Shown here: one piece after another, positions 28,281-40,500 of the stretch | Position numbering within the stretch: the stretch's first letter is position 1 | Layout of the letters: every line of letters begins with the position of its first letter | Origin: Glandiceps talaboti | Taxonomy: Eukaryota > Hemichordata > Enteropneusta > Spengelidae | Assembly: GCF_964340395.1 (NCBI RefSeq) | Contig: NC_135554.1 | Span: forward strand, 28,344,630-28,404,629 | DNA: 60,000 bases | Direction of reading: 5' to 3' | Translations under genes and position numbers: made by a program | Notes under the pieces: model-generated | What the model was told of the DNA's origin: nothing | Seen by the model: only the letters and a program-made list of their open reading frames with translations | The model's database searches: none

Positions 28281-29427
28281 ATGTATGTATGTATGTATGT
28301 ATGTATGTATGTATGTATGTATGTATGTACTATGTATGTATGTATGTATGTATGTATGTATGTATGTATGTATGTATGTATGTATGTATGTATGTGAATG
28401 TGTAACGAGACATAATATGTAAACACTTGATTATATCTGAATATTATGGAATAGAATGACAACCACATGAGATTGACGGTTATACGCGTATCAAAGATTT
28501 AATATTCATACACACCTAAAAGAACCCAATAGAACACGCCTGAAATATAGAATAAGCGTATGTGTGTGTGTGTCACAAGATGTCAAATTATGTGTTCACA
28601 CCTCACACTGTAACATTTGGAAAATGATGACCAGATCATACTAGTTCATATACTTTGTTGAGAGCCATAGAAGGTAGTCTTACTTTACTGCCTGAATTGA
28701 TAGAAAAATTGAAAAATGTATTGTTAAGTTAAAAAGTATACATACCTAAATTTGCTGAAACATGTTAATTGCTGAAAAAATGTCATATGTTTGAAAATCA
28801 ATTGAACCATTGGTCAGTCTTGTAAATGTATTATGTATTGTCTTTACCACAGTAGGCTTTGTTGTATCCTTGGTTGTGCAGTACCTGTATGACTGTATAG
28901 TGATGTCACTCTACAGTTGACAGTATACATTTATGTGTACTTGGTTGTGCAGTACCTGTATGACTGTATAGTGATGTCACTCTACAGTTGACAGTATACA
29001 TTTATGTGTACTTGGTTGTGCAGTACCTGTATGACTGTATAGTGATGTCACTCTACAGTTGACAGTATACATTTATGTGTACTTGGTTGTGCAGTACCTG
29101 TATGACTGTATAGTGATGTCACTCTACAGTTGACAGTATACATTTATGTGTACTTAGTGATGTCACTCTACAGTTGACAGTATACATTTATGTGTACTTT
29201 TATCAATATTTCAGTATTTCTATTTTACCTTCACAGGTCTGGAATTCTTTGAAACGAGTGCAAAGGAGAACATAAACGTCAAACAGACCTTTGAACGTCT
29301 GGTGGATATAATCTGTGACAAGATGTCAGAAAGCCTGGACTCAGATCCCACAATCGTTAGCAACTCCCAGAAAGGAACACGGCTTACACAGGAACCTCAA
29401 CCAGCCAATAGTGGTTGTGCTTGCTAA
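22677..29427 (+). CDS. Rab3: Rab3 small GTPase, 3' three coding exons (gene-level entry, partial)
   Basis: Rab3 is the synaptic- and secretory-vesicle Rab GTPase that controls docking and priming of regulated exocytosis with effectors such as RIM and rabphilin. Three exons (22677-22795, 25789-25913, 29237-29427) join in frame to give 144 residues and a stop. Seen in order: [10 protein letters not shown] (G3, switch II), [19 protein letters not shown], the Rab3-typical [26 protein letters not shown] (G4), [19 protein letters not shown] (G5 region), and the C-terminal Cys-Ala-Cys, the double-geranylgeranylation signal of Rab3. A full Rab3 has about 220 residues, so the N-terminal 75 or so (P-loop and switch I) are missing from the window's readable exons. 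The match to Rab3 rather than Rab8, Rab26 or Rab27 is strong, because the TYSWDNAQV and MEDERVVS segments are Rab3 hallmarks. The frame is intact, so this looks like a functional gene. Confidence 0.96.
22796..25788 (+). other. Rab3 intron with a transposon
   Basis: GT-AG intron. Its start (about 22805-22990) holds 3-4 degenerate copies of a 'catgtgatctagtagtgaacaat'-type sequence. Positions 24583-25608 are an inverted-repeat-ended element described separately. The rest is featureless. Confidence 0.75.
24583..25608. mobile_element. Non-autonomous DNA element with gtccccgc inverted ends and internal 150-bp repeats
   Basis: The ends are agtccccgc (left) and gcggggact (right), inverted copies of each other and flanked on both sides by 'ta', which fits a TA target duplication. 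Just inside the left end is a small hairpin, cggacgaagtccg, then a (TCCG)n-rich tract. The body is four to five tandem units of about 150 bp, each with 'ccaaagccataactcagaca', 'aaagttggtattaggacag', 'tatgacatacatgtgcatat' and 'gatccaatatggccgcct'. The last unit is shortened. I recognise this as a repeat common in marine-invertebrate genomes; the superfamily is uncertain (a TA target would suit Tc1/mariner-like). The short frames inside are not genes. Confidence 0.75.
25789..25913 (+). CDS. Rab3: Rab3 exon: G4 NKCD motif
   Basis: Acceptor ttttatag before 25789; donor gtaata after 25913. The first base completes Trp. It encodes [14 protein letters not shown], then [14 protein letters not shown], then RGKQLADQL, and leaves one base of a Gly codon. 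NKCD is the guanine-specificity motif. Confidence 0.96.
26315..26602 (-). mobile_element. 5'-truncated tRNA-derived SINE copy
   Basis: On the minus strand it matches the SINE at 50734-51095 from 'gttgctgcc.tttgtttctg' through 'cagctgtataattg.ggac', 'tatgtgcttatagagg' and 'gggccatagtgctggt'. The tRNA-like head with A and B boxes is absent here. A run of 26 C (G on the plus strand) has replaced the short C tract of the other copy. Confidence 0.8.
26416..26441. repeat. Homopolymer run, 26 G
   Basis: Uninterrupted G run inside the SINE copy. Its true length may be misassembled. Confidence 0.95.
27330..27480. repeat. Two-copy duplication carrying an 18-bp palindrome
   Basis: Two blocks of about 70 bp share 'aaatgatc.tgat.gtaattttgaa' and 'atttgacttc.tatggaaa'. 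The first contains the perfect palindrome aagtcaaatatttgactt at 27385-27402; the second has one change in it. Confidence 0.7.
28183..28395. repeat. (TATG)n microsatellite with internal (GT)n
   Basis: About 210 bp of tetranucleotide repeat, interrupted by a GT run near 28245-28264 and a 'tac' break at 28328. All long open frames across it are repeat artefacts. Confidence 0.97.
28870..29197. repeat. 71-bp minisatellite, four full copies plus a partial
   Basis: Unit ttggttgtgcagtacctgta... ending 'acatttatgtgtac'. Four copies (28870-29153) are essentially identical, followed by a 44-bp 3' partial copy. Near-perfect identity means recent expansion or homogenisation. It ends 39 nt before the acceptor of the last Rab3 exon. 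Confidence 0.95.
29237..29427 (+). CDS. Rab3: Rab3 last exon: TSAK motif and CAC prenylation tail
   Basis: Acceptor ttcacag before 29237; stop TAA at 29425-29427. It encodes [18 protein letters not shown], then [17 protein letters not shown] and a divergent hypervariable linker ending NSGCAC. The C-terminal CAC is the geranylgeranylation motif used by Rab3. The length is normal for this exon. Confidence 0.96.
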
Positions 29428-32400
29428 TCACATGATCAAGAGTTAACCAATAGAAATCTTTGTTTTAAAAAAAAAGATGGGCATCAAAGGAAGACAATCA
29501 TGAAAAACAAAAAAAGATAAGAAAAAAGACAGATACAGTTAACATGTAGAGATACATACATTACAAAAAAAAGGATCAGTATGATTTTATCTTTTTCTGT
29601 CATTGCTCCATCCTTTCACCCCTCTTTTTATGTATGGCTTGCTGTGATCTCACTTTTTTGTATGGGTTGGACACTCCATTGTCAGCATGAAGTAGGGGTG
29701 TGTGGAAGGATGGGTTTTCATAAAATTGTGGTGCAATGTTTTACTGTTTACAAAATCATGTCTACTTGACATGAATTTCCTGTAGGAGAACGGTACCCTT
29801 TGTGCAATAGCATAAAAACAACCTTTACCACTCAACAAGGAATTGATGCACAGATGAGAAGGGATGGGACGTTTTTTGCTCTCCTGATTTTCATATTCAG
29901 AGATTTTCTTGTTTTAATAAGCAGTTGTCAATCATATGCCAATGAATTATTGGTTATTCAAAATACACATTATACAAATGTGTTGATGTTACATTACAGT
30001 CTTAGAACCTATACAGTTTCTTGTCTCCATATTGTCCAATCATTGGTAATCTTTCCCACTGCCTATAACCAATCAGATTACTGCAAGCATTTGTAGATCT
30101 CAGCCAATCATCTTCATTGAAACATTCCAACGTGCTCAAAAATAATACATCCAACCATGTCCTAGTGATTTTAAAATTTTAAGATGATACGAGATAAGAA
30201 GAGGACCAAATCTCAGTATCCAAAAAGTCGTTTGAATGTGTGCACGGCACTGCCTTTATTATTAGTTGATGGTTTGGAGTGAAAAAAAGGGGTTTATTGG
30301 CCATTTCTGATAATCAAGCAGAATTCTGATTAAGATTCTAACATTTTTAAACAGTTCAAAGGTTGCATATTTCAATCATTTTTTGATGATGTTCAAATAT
30401 GTCTTAAACCAACATAGACTGACTTGACTGAGCAATCAAAAAAATCAAAGGTGGAACATATTATTTATTGTGACAGACCCAGAGTATTTGTTGTCATCAG
30501 ACATAGTCTCAAATAAGTTAGGGGATAGGATTTATTCATGCAAATGAGGAGAAAATATTATTGTGACTTTAAGGTTTTGTAGTTGGGATGTTTCACAAGG
30601 AAAGATGTCAAGTGATGTTTTGATGAAAGCAAATTGAAAAGATTAGTAAAACAGGACAATTTTGAAATTCAAATTTTGAGACAGTGGGCAGAAAAGTAGT
30701 GAAGATCTCATAAAGATCTTTTCTTCACTTCACTCTTCACATTTGTGTGATTTGAAGTCACTGAAAAAAATATCTGAAAATTGAAAAGTGTGGATTTAAC
30801 AGAAAATTGAACTTTGAACTTTAACCCCATCCTGAACTGAAGTGTCAGCACATATTATGTAAGATTAGACATGATGATTATCAAAGCTATTGCAAGGGGA
30901 AAACAAAACCAAATTATATCGACCAAGGCAGTTCGAAATTTCCAATTTCATCAAATTTGAATGTATTAATTTATTACTTGTCACTTGATTGAATTCATTT
31001 ATTCAAGGAGATTTAATTTGCAGTGATTGGAGAAGTATAGAAAAGGCTGTATACTTTCAATGACGTCAGTGTTGGGATTGCTTGGTTCAATTTGCATCTC
31101 ACAGTAAGGGGGACTGTGAAAGGTATTCCACCACAGTCTTCACTTTATTTAGTTGAAATTGTACATAGTTAAGAACACAAAGCCAGCATCTAATTCAAAT
31201 TGTCTCTCTTAATACATGGTATTTGTAATATTTTTATTTAAGTTTGATACATTGGTTGTCATGACAATATGATACAATTGTGGGAAAGGTTGTCTTTATG
31301 GAATAATATAAACAGCACATCAATAATTAATTAGTCATGTTTTTCCCACAACAGTTTTTGTGTGTTTGGGAATAGGCACTATGTAGAGCTGTATTTTTGG
31401 ACTCAAAAATTGTTAAATTGAACCATGGATAAATCAATAGTCCATTGTATAGAGCACTATAGTCATTAAATTATGATGCTTGTAGGATTTATGCGTATAT
31501 GAACTGCTAAGGGCATGACTGTGTTTTGTTTTAACGCTTTCCTGATATTCAGCCATAGCCAGAGAAATTCAAATTCAAATTTGGTGTCCATATATAGAAC
31601 TGAAAGGGATCTCTTTTTTTTTCCATGTGAGATTTTTCCAGGATGTTGATTGCAATAGGGAGATGTCAAGAGTTGAACGTCCTCATTACACACATTGTTT
31701 ATAGCATAGAAAAGCTGCTGTCTGTTGGATTTGTTTCATTCATCATACATGATGTATAACAAGTGAAAAGAGAGAAAAGTAGGGTAGACACTTCCAGTGC
31801 CCCAAACAGGTGTTGGCCGTATCATTATAAATATGTAATCGGACCACATCAAGCATGTTTTCAATTACCTAATTGCATTATTTAGCAGTAAGTTTGGTCG
31901 TCTTCTCTAACAACTATTAAGGAGTAATTTTTACGTTGTCAATAACCCCCTCCTATTGCCCTGACCATTACCATTCTGAGCTTTGTGATATTTTGTGAGT
32001 ATGTGGTGATGTATTTATATATACTTGCACTTAATACAAATACGGAACATCGTTTCAAGTTATATTACCAGTTTCTGCGATGCTTGCATGACAAAAATGA
32101 TTTTAAAAAACTGAAAACAAACAATGAAAATGATAGTCAGTGCAAAGATAGGGTTTCTCCTCGCAAACATATTCATATGTGTGTGTGTGTGTAATTTATT
32201 TACTCTTAGCTGGTAAAAAAATTGGATGTATATTGGGAGAAAAGGTTGTTTGATCGTATGTATTTATTTACTTTTAGAATATGTTTGTGGGTAGAGAGAG
32301 AGGGAGAGAGTTCAAAGCCAGATTTTAGTTCAGATCTGTGGGTTTTCTTTACATGTGCATTTATGGTGATGATGAATTAAACTTTGTGGATGATCATCTC

Positions 32401-33620
32401 AAGTTTTGTTCTAATACAGTGTATGTGCCATGTCCACTTTTGAAATGTATATGTTTATCTTGAATGATCAAAGATAAACATATTCAGACAAGCTTTATTA
32501 ATCAACAGCCAGATGCTATATTTAGCTCAACTATTCAGTTTATCAAAGAAAAAAAGAAAGATAATATAGCAATGTATATTGTAATTGTTCGTGCAGCAGT
32601 ATATATGGTGTGTGTGTTAATTTGCTGTGAGGTACTGTCTATCAAGCCTTCATAGTCCTAAAAGTCTCCTGATAAAAGTTGTGATTGTGACAATATACCA
32701 GCAGTGTATAAAAAGAAAGAGAATGGTGTAAGAAATGTACTATTTTGAGTGTATATTGCACAGGATGATATGCACATGGCAATGTAGATTTCTACAAGTT
32801 ATAAGTCAGCAAATAAAACAAACCATAAACATCAAACAGGCACATGGATGTGTGACATAGCTAATATTAACATGATTTATACACTGCAGTTGTAATCAGT
32901 CCATTACAGTTTTATTAAATTGAAACTTTGGCAACTACTAACGGAATAATCCATGATGAAAATGGACACAAAAAGTCACATGTAATTGAGTTTTATACAT
33001 GACTTGGCATAGATATTAAGTCAAAGTTAGCATTGAATGATCATCCATATGTGTATTGACTAAATTTATGATAATCAAGGGGAAATCACAATGGATTTAG
33101 ACCATTCCAAATAGGGAGATAAATCCCCAACTTTGCTATGATCGTGATAGACAGAACTGAAAAACCAAGTTGACAAGACACAAACAAGAACACAAGTAAC
33201 ATGAATGGCTTTCATTCTTGCAATCTAAATTCATTGAAGCTAGAAATTTGACTAATTATCTCTTGAATCTGTCACACTTTCTCCCATGATAACCTAGCAA
33301 TAGAATAGTACAATGTATGTATAGACAAATTGATATATTATAAAGAGGAAAAAAAAATTAGACAGAATTTCTTAGTTTCATGTCTCTGTACAGTGCGAAT
33401 AGCTTCAGATATTTATTACAGCAGCCCAGACAGTCATTAGTCGATTAGTCTTAAAAAATAATGCTGTATCTATATTTATCATCCCATTGAATCCATGGCG
33501 CTATCATGTGTGTAATTTAAGATTCTGTAGCCATAGAAACCAACAAATTGAAACTGTGTATGGTATATTTCTTTGTATATTGTGTAACAGTTGAAAATAA
33601 ATTGTCAATAATATATTGGG
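29428..33620 (+). other. Rab3: Probable Rab3 3' UTR
   Basis: AT-rich sequence without coding potential, lying between the Rab3 stop and a well-formed polyadenylation site at about 33.6 kb. The extent is inferred from that signal. Earlier AATAAA copies (for example near 32811) could give shorter transcripts. Confidence 0.5.
33596..33601 (+). terminator. Candidate Rab3 polyadenylation signal
   Basis: AATAAA in 'gaaaataaattgtcaata', followed 40-80 nt later by a GT-rich tract (gtgatgtgtgtatgtgtgtg). This is the usual layout of an animal cleavage and polyadenylation site. It lies 4.2 kb after the stop, so assignment to Rab3 is inference. Confidence 0.45.
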
Positions 33621-33758
33621 CTGAACTTATTCTGAAATGGTGTTTTCTTTTTGAAGTGATGTGTGTATGTGTGTGTGCTTGGACATGGGTTTCTTAGATA
33701 TTTTGTGTATGTATTCTTGGAAAATGATTTCTGAGATATGGTGTATGTACATCTGCAT

Positions 33759-33780
33759 GGGGGGGGGGGGGGGGGGGGGG
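33759..33780. repeat. Homopolymer run, 22 G
   Basis: Uninterrupted G run. On the minus strand the open frame through it reads as poly-proline, an artefact. Confidence 0.95.
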
Positions 33781-34744
33781 CTATGATGCATGCCCAGTCG
33801 TGTAATTTGCATATTTATGGTTCAAAGTATCAATAGCTGTAGAGAACAAAACAGCGGCTGTACTGAAAGACCTGTGAGTTTATCACTGGTTAGTTTTAAT
33901 CCTTAAACTGTGTACCAGTAGTAAGAGCTGTACATTATTTTCAGTGATGATTGTGCATTATATATAGCTACACAATTTTACCTTGAGCCATGAAGTGATT
34001 TGAGGATTTGATATTCTAATACACAACATCATGTATTAAAGTCATTATGTGTGTGGAACCCCCTCCCCCACCTATTCCAGTTTGATACATCTATGCCTAC
34101 TCTAGGTTTACTTTGATTGGTATAAAGTTGAAGACAAAAATTACTTATTTAGACACTTGCTGAAATGGTCAAGGCTGGTCAATTCCGTTGTGAAAATGAG
34201 TGAAAGCAGCCATGTGACATAATTGCTATACGAAATTGAACTACACTCTGAAGTATACATATTGTTTGTTTCATGCTCTTTCATAGCAAATAATAAGAAT
34301 TGTCAATTGATTTCCCCTAATTGTAATTTTCCTATTTTTAAGCAAGAAGTAATTACACCCTCCTGACATTACAAATTGTGGAAATAATATTGTCTATGGT
34401 CAAATGTTAATTTCTGCCATTTCAAAATACCCCAAGTGTTGTGTAGAAATCTTTATTTTATGAACAGTACATGTATGTGATATCTCATGACAAGACTTTG
34501 AGTGACTAGGATAGAATTATAGACTGGATGCATCGTGACTTGTCAAAGAATGTGTTTTCTAGCCATTCTGTATTATCTGAGCTGTTCAATTTCATAATGT
34601 ACAGATGATCAGAAGGGAAATAAAATGGCGTGTGGTAATCCCCGATTGATGACTGTCCTGATCTACACAGTGGAAGGAAATGAAAATGTCAGAAGTTCAG
34701 TATGATGTATTCCAGGCTGTTCTGTTCTCTAAGTCTAAGTGTAG

Positions 34745-34860
34745 AAAATGAAATGGCCTGTAGTATATGTACTGAATCTGTGTTGTCAAGTTTTACAATA
34801 TAGGAAATGAAATGGCCTGTAGTATATACAAAATATGTGCTGTCAAGTTCTACTATGAGG
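34745..34860. repeat. Two-copy tandem duplication, about 60 bp
   Basis: Shared text 'gaaatggcctgtagtatat' followed by 'tgtgctgtcaagtt.tac.at'. Weaker relatives occur at about 34617 and 35086. Confidence 0.7.
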
Positions 34861-35120
34861 AGAAAATATGTTGGTCAAAATTTTTGCCGCAGCCCCCTCC
34901 CTTCAAGAGCAAATTTTCATGCCCCACCTTTCAGACCATCAGAATTTTCATGCCCCCTCGCACCCTAATTTTTTTGTGCCCCCTCCCATTTTCTCCTCAA
35001 CCCCCTGCCCCCACCATAAATTCTGCTCGTTCCCTTAGTAAGTAAACTGTTCAAGTTGATTGGAATTCATGCTGACTTCTCTAAAATAGGAACTGCAATG
35101 GCATGTAGTTAGCATATTAA

Positions 35121-35830
35121 AGTAAGTAAGTAAGTAAGTACTTTTATTATAGTGACATGAGGTACTAAAATACCTCCCAGCCCATCGGGCTTATAAGTCA
35201 CCTTGAACAGAAAAGATACATTTACAATATAGAGAGGTTACTTACAGTGAAGTAATTGTACATTCAGTGTGAGAGAAAATAAATTAACTCTGATACAAAG
35301 TTTCATGCCGTTTTAAAAAGGCGGCTTCAATGAATTTTGCTGTATTCCTAACCTGATTTGTCACCAAGTACTTTAATTTCTCATTGTATGACAGTGTGAT
35401 GTATTCAGTGTTATTTTATTTTCTGTATTACATATGTCATAAAGACTGCAATGTAAAAATAAAGTTAATCTCGTTTTCTATAGCGTTTTGGTCACAAAAT
35501 ACACAAAGTCTATCGCCCACTTGTTCGTTTCTATATCTCCCAGTTTCTAAACGTAGTGGTAAAACCCCTGATCGAAACTTTGCCTTAAAAGATCGCTGAC
35601 TTTGTGAAAGACTCATAAAAACATATGGTTCAGTGATGTAATTATCTTTGAAAATAACATATGTACGAAGCTTAAGTTTTTCGTTGATATTTTTGACCCA
35701 AAGTAATTGATGCTGATGACTTAAATGCTGTTCTACTAAGGATAAATCAAGAGGAAAAAGAACATCAAAATATGCATTTAAATTCAACTCATCAAAAAGT
35801 TTACAAATTTCCTAAGACCAATTACAGTAA
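35121..35830 (-). pseudogene. 3' end of a LINE retrotransposon (decayed reverse-transcriptase C-terminus)
   Basis: The minus-strand frame at 35437-35787 encodes 116 residues with KLRTYVIFKDNYITEPYV, then SQSQRSFKAKFRSGVLPL, then RLETGRYRNEQVGDRLCVFC. This is the conserved tail of invertebrate CR1/L2/RTE-type LINE ORF2 proteins, with the CxxC start of the terminal zinc-knuckle. The stop falls soon after, where the H..FxC part is altered, so the copy is dead. The 3' UTR contains 'ataagcccgatgggctggga', and the element ends in (TACT)n/(AAGT)n at 35121-35140, the microsatellite tail typical of such LINEs. It is 5' truncated. Confidence 0.8.
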
Positions 35831-37418
35831 TTAAGGGAAAAGTCCCAAAGAAATATTATCTTAGTTAGTCTGTTCTCGTCCAATTGGATGAGACAGTTCC
35901 AATATCTGACCATAGCAATATATCTGTGAATTCTGCAAGAATTCCAGCCAGTATCCCCAGTAATAGCATGTATAGGCATAAGTCTATAAGATTCAAGTCT
36001 GTATCACTGTATTCAATGTATTGAATGGGGGTTCCAATCTGGTGTACTTGATGGATTACATGTGACTCAGAAATGATATAATAAGGTACACAAGGCAGTG
36101 ATTGATGTATGCTATGATATGTCATTCTATCAATTCTGTTCTTATTTTACATATGAAATATAGGATGATGTAGTTCTAATTTAATGATGGTGTATAATGT
36201 AATGTTAATAGAGGGATAAATAATTGTGGTATTATTACGACTAATATTGTTCTGTACAAATATGATACATTGTAATAATGACAAGGCCTGGTATATTAAT
36301 TCATGACTTTTGTGATTCTGGTGACGATGTCTAGACAAGTCTTCCAAATGATCTATCAAAATATACCATATTCTTTATTTCACCCCCTCCCCCATATGTA
36401 GTATATATTGGTACTAAGACAGTCACCAGAGGATGTTAACAACTTAAATTGAAAATGTTAATTTTATTACATTTGTAAAATAATGAATTTGCAAATCACA
36501 TTCAACCATACAGAATTCAATGATTTATTGACAATTTTGTGTTCCTGGGTTTATGGGGTGAGGGTGGATCTCTTCAAATTGTGTAAATGATGAGTCCATT
36601 AAAAAAATGTCAAAATAGCTGCTCAGGCATAAAAGAATAGTTTGGAACCAAGTTCAAATGTCATTAATGTTATTAGGGTTACTACAGTGCTGGTGAGGTG
36701 TCAACAAATTAGACAGGGAATTTAGTTGACATTTTCATCATAAACCCAGAACCCAACACATTCTTGCATTCCCTCCATTTTGTCAAAACAGCTATTTCAT
36801 ACATCATCTGCAGTGTGTGTGAATTCCTATGATAAATATACACTTTTTAATTGACACTGTGCATTAATTGTTAGTGTGATATCAGAAAATTTGAAAAATG
36901 TCATATTGTAATATTGCCTTATTAAAATTCAGTATTCAACTTGTCATCAAACCATGTAGAAAAGAAAGCATGAATCAAGGACATGACATATATATTAGAC
37001 CAGATGACAGTTTCATGGCATGGAATTTCAATAATAAATCATGCAGACGAAATTAATTTCAATAATGATAATTGATTATGGTAGTTGTGTGTGAGCAATG
37101 CAATCCATCATGCAACAGGTGGTTTGAGTGAGGGCGCCCTAACAGAGACAAATTAATGCTGTCAAGCTAGGGACGTTTCATCGTCATATTTTCATCACGT
37201 TAAAAGGTCTACAATGGCAGCGACCGTAAAATAATATTGCCTTGACAAAGTTGTTGTGATATTGTCGTTTATGGAAGTCTGTCTCGGTTACATCCATTTG
37301 AATATTCAACAGAATTATATTTTAGTCTTTAGATGTTAAATATGTTTCATCTCAGGTGATATATGCTTAAAAACTTGGTTGTTTCATCTTATTTCCGACA
37401 AACATTAGAATCAGTGGA

Positions 37419-37544
37419 ATGATGAATTTCACAACACGGAGTCTGTTGTTGCTGCTAATTTTAGAATTGGTGATGATAGATGTTCGAGTCACTGGGAAGA
37501 TATTCGAATTTCCAAGATATAGCTACAGAAAGAAGCCTAAAACG
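37419..37544 (+). CDS. Exon 1: signal peptide
   Basis: ATGATG start, 42 codons, donor ACG|gtgaga. It encodes the hydrophobic secretion signal and the first basic residues of the mature protein. An open frame runs 26 codons past the donor before a stop, so without splicing a 67-residue product would result. The fit of the downstream exons argues for splicing. Confidence 0.75.
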
Positions 37545-40500
37545 GTGAGATACAACACTTCAATTTATATTAGTGGTAGTCCTTCTTGCGCTTGCAGACG
37601 GTGCACGGGTCTGGATTACTGACATGACCCTCAACACCAAGGTAAAGGAAGGGATAGTCTTGCTGCTAGACGTTCGGGCTTTCTTCCAATACAATAAGTG
37701 AACGAAGTTCGCAGTGAGGCCATCCTCGATAGCGATGTTCGGTCGTGTGTTGTAAATTTATTGTATCAGAAGAACATCCGAGGTCTAGCAGATAGACTAA
37801 GGAAGGAACGACTTACTCGGCGGCTCCGTATGCAAGCAGGACTACATTTAGTGCCATACTTTGCAGTGTCACTATTAGTCAGTCACACGCGTTGTGAGCT
37901 ATCTATACCTGGACTGGATGATCATAATACCGTAAATAGTGACGTTATTAGGTATTTACGAATATTAAAAAAAAATACCGTTAAAGTGTGGCTGTATCTG
38001 GTTCGAAGTATTTGATTGAATATTCGTAAATCCGGGGTTACATGATTAAAGATTATCTGGAATATTATTAATCCTGCTTGGAGATGGAGTGGGTGTTAAG
38101 CGAAACGCGTGCAACGTCTGCAAGCAGGACTAGAATAATAATGTATTAGCTCACAAGTGACTGGTGTTAATAAATGAGTCACAGGCAATTGCATATTTAC
38201 ATTTAGCTGCAGTAATTGTAGTGTTTGATGTGATTAGTTATCTGTGGGCAAAATAAATAAAAACGGCGAGATTAGATATACATAAACACTTGTAATGTTG
38301 TGTGTTTCACATTCATTGACTTTTATCTGATTTTTTATTATTTGCCGACAAGAAGCATTAGGATACCGTGGTGATGCATTGACAGCATCCCGAGGACGGC
38401 ATATTTTAGCCCAATCGTACTCGCGTCGCCTTTTGAACGGTGCATTTAACAACAAAGTAAACATATTTCATCTCAAATAAATATACTAGCTATTATAATA
38501 CCATTGGGAAACTTCAAGAAGACATATCAGGACATGCAGTGTCACAATATATTTGTTGGTCCCATAATACACTAATTGATTCGATTTGCTCCGAGCATAT
38601 GGAAGCACGCTCCGAGTCATTGCATCATGTAAATGAAACTGTGACCGATCTAATTTTGTTGTCCATATATAAAATGAGAGTGACCTGTAAATGTTTCACA
38701 GTTTTCATTGTGGTCTTGTATTGTCACATGTTTGGCTTGTGAACGAATTATTGCTTGTTTTTATCACGGTATACAGGTGATTATTATATATTTGATTATC
38801 GGTAGTTGGGTAGTGTTGTCAAGTTTTGTGCAGTCACCGCGGCCGTGGCAGTATAGGTAGGATAGTTCCACCGATCAAAGCTGAAGCAGTGTATGTACGT
38901 ATGGACGTACTCTGGAGAGCACATTCGTGTTGGGTTGAATTTATCCACGTGTTGATACAATCCATATTTATCGGATATATTGTAAAATTCTTCAAGTCGT
39001 ACAAAAATAACGTCTCTAACATCAAAACAATCACTGAGAAATTGGACCGAACATGGCTAAGTATCTAGTTGCAGGCTTTCTCTCATAACCATGTGCTGGG
39101 GTCATGACCTTGATTGCCAACGTCAATATTGTCCAATCATATATAATATCATGAACACATCGTGATATTTGACTTGTTGGTTTCCTAAACTGTATACTTT
39201 GAATACCATGATTCGTTACAGAATTCTTCTAATGAATATTAAATAGGCTTGTTGTATAAAGTGATATCCCAACAAGGGAAACCATACAAGTTTTCATCCA
39301 GACGAGTTGCTAAAGTCATGTAAATGACAACATGAAACTCACAAAATTTCCTTAATTCTTTACAGTTTTATTGCTGATAATATGGGTAATCTAATAGCCA
39401 GTATGTTTATTCGAGATAAATATCTTTACTTTGCTGCTAAATGCGCCGTTCAAAAGGCGACATCAGTGAGTACTAGTATAGTTGGCTAAAATATGCTGTC
39501 GATGTGTCATGCGTGTCGAAGGTATTGTAATGCTTCTTGTCGGCAAATAATTAAAAAATCAGATAAATAGAACTCATTGAATGTGAAACACGCGACAATA
39601 CAAGTGTTTATGTATATCTAGTCAAGCCGTTTTGATTTATTTTGCCATAATATGGGGACACAGTATTACTTTACAGTATTGTATTTATACCCACAGACAC
39701 TGGCAATTAGTCAGATAGTGTGAGTAAATATTGGTAAATGTTGGTTAATAAGACATGTACACCGTAGTTTTTGTTTACTGATGTCTATTACAACCATCAG
39801 CAATGTATTTTTTCACAACACTGTTGAGTTTTATTCACCTGTTGACTATGCTCGTCATAGCCTTAGTGCTAACCAGTACTCCTTATGACGTCATAAAATC
39901 CTGTGGTCGAGGTGGGACCAGAAATACCCGAAAACTCTCGAAGTAAATCCGAAGGGAACTGACTGAAAAAAGGTCATTTTAAGGTGTTTGCAGACGTTTT
40001 TTTAAAGTTTTAAAACCAGAATACATTTCACAAACATGTAGTCTAGCAAAATAGCAATAGTGAATGTGAGCATTTTGAATCACATTTAAACTACAATATA
40101 ATAGTAATATATGTATTTACATAATTTGATTTTTGTTCTGTAGGAACGACGTTTTAAAAATGAAAGGAATAAATGTGAGAATACATTAGAGTGTATTCAT
40201 GTTCCTGCCGGCCATAGAAAAACAATGTGTATTAGAAAATGTATGTCAGAGAAATGTTACAATGAAATCTATTCATTTGATGAGGTAAGTATAGCATCAA
40301 TCCTGTTTCACATTCATTGCTCTGTGATTGTCTTAGCAGCAATACAGTGTAGTGCTCAAGTTCTCAAATTATGTTGTGTATTGGTTAAAATCATAATGTC
40401 ATGCTCAATGACACTACAGAAAGTAGTAACATCACCAAATTCTGTACAGACTTCATTTACATACCTTAATATTTTTCACTTTTCACATATGTTCTCAGAT

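Larger units (their letters stand above)
25914..29236 (+). other. Rab3 last coding intron
   Basis: A 3.3-kb intron. It carries a reverse-oriented SINE copy with a 26-G run, a duplicated palindrome at about 27330-27480, a (TATG)n tract, and a 71-bp minisatellite that ends 39 nt before the acceptor 'ttcacag'. No exon is seen inside. Confidence 0.8.
33622..37418. other. Intergenic region
   Basis: Between Rab3 and the small secreted-protein gene. It holds a 22-G run, a two-copy duplication at 34745-34860 around 'gaaatggcctgtagtatat', a C-rich stretch at about 34881-35036 with repeated 'aattttcatgcccc', and a LINE fragment at 35121-35830. The last few hundred bases, with the palindrome agggcgccct at 37132-37141, are presumably the promoter region of the next gene. 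No TATA box is obvious. Confidence 0.6.

Noticed and set aside
28058-28468. Long open frames (MYVC / IHTY repeats) on both strands
   Set aside because: They are translations of a (TATG)n microsatellite; three frames are open simultaneously and there is no flanking coding signal.
35865-36359. Minus-strand frames next to the LINE fragment
   Set aside because: No reverse-transcriptase motifs; composition matches the AT-rich background, so I did not extend the LINE over them.
37698-38015. 105-residue frame within intron 1 of the secreted-protein gene
   Set aside because: No family resemblance. It lies between exon 1 and the foldback element, and the three-exon model explains the gene without it. 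It could be residual repeat sequence.
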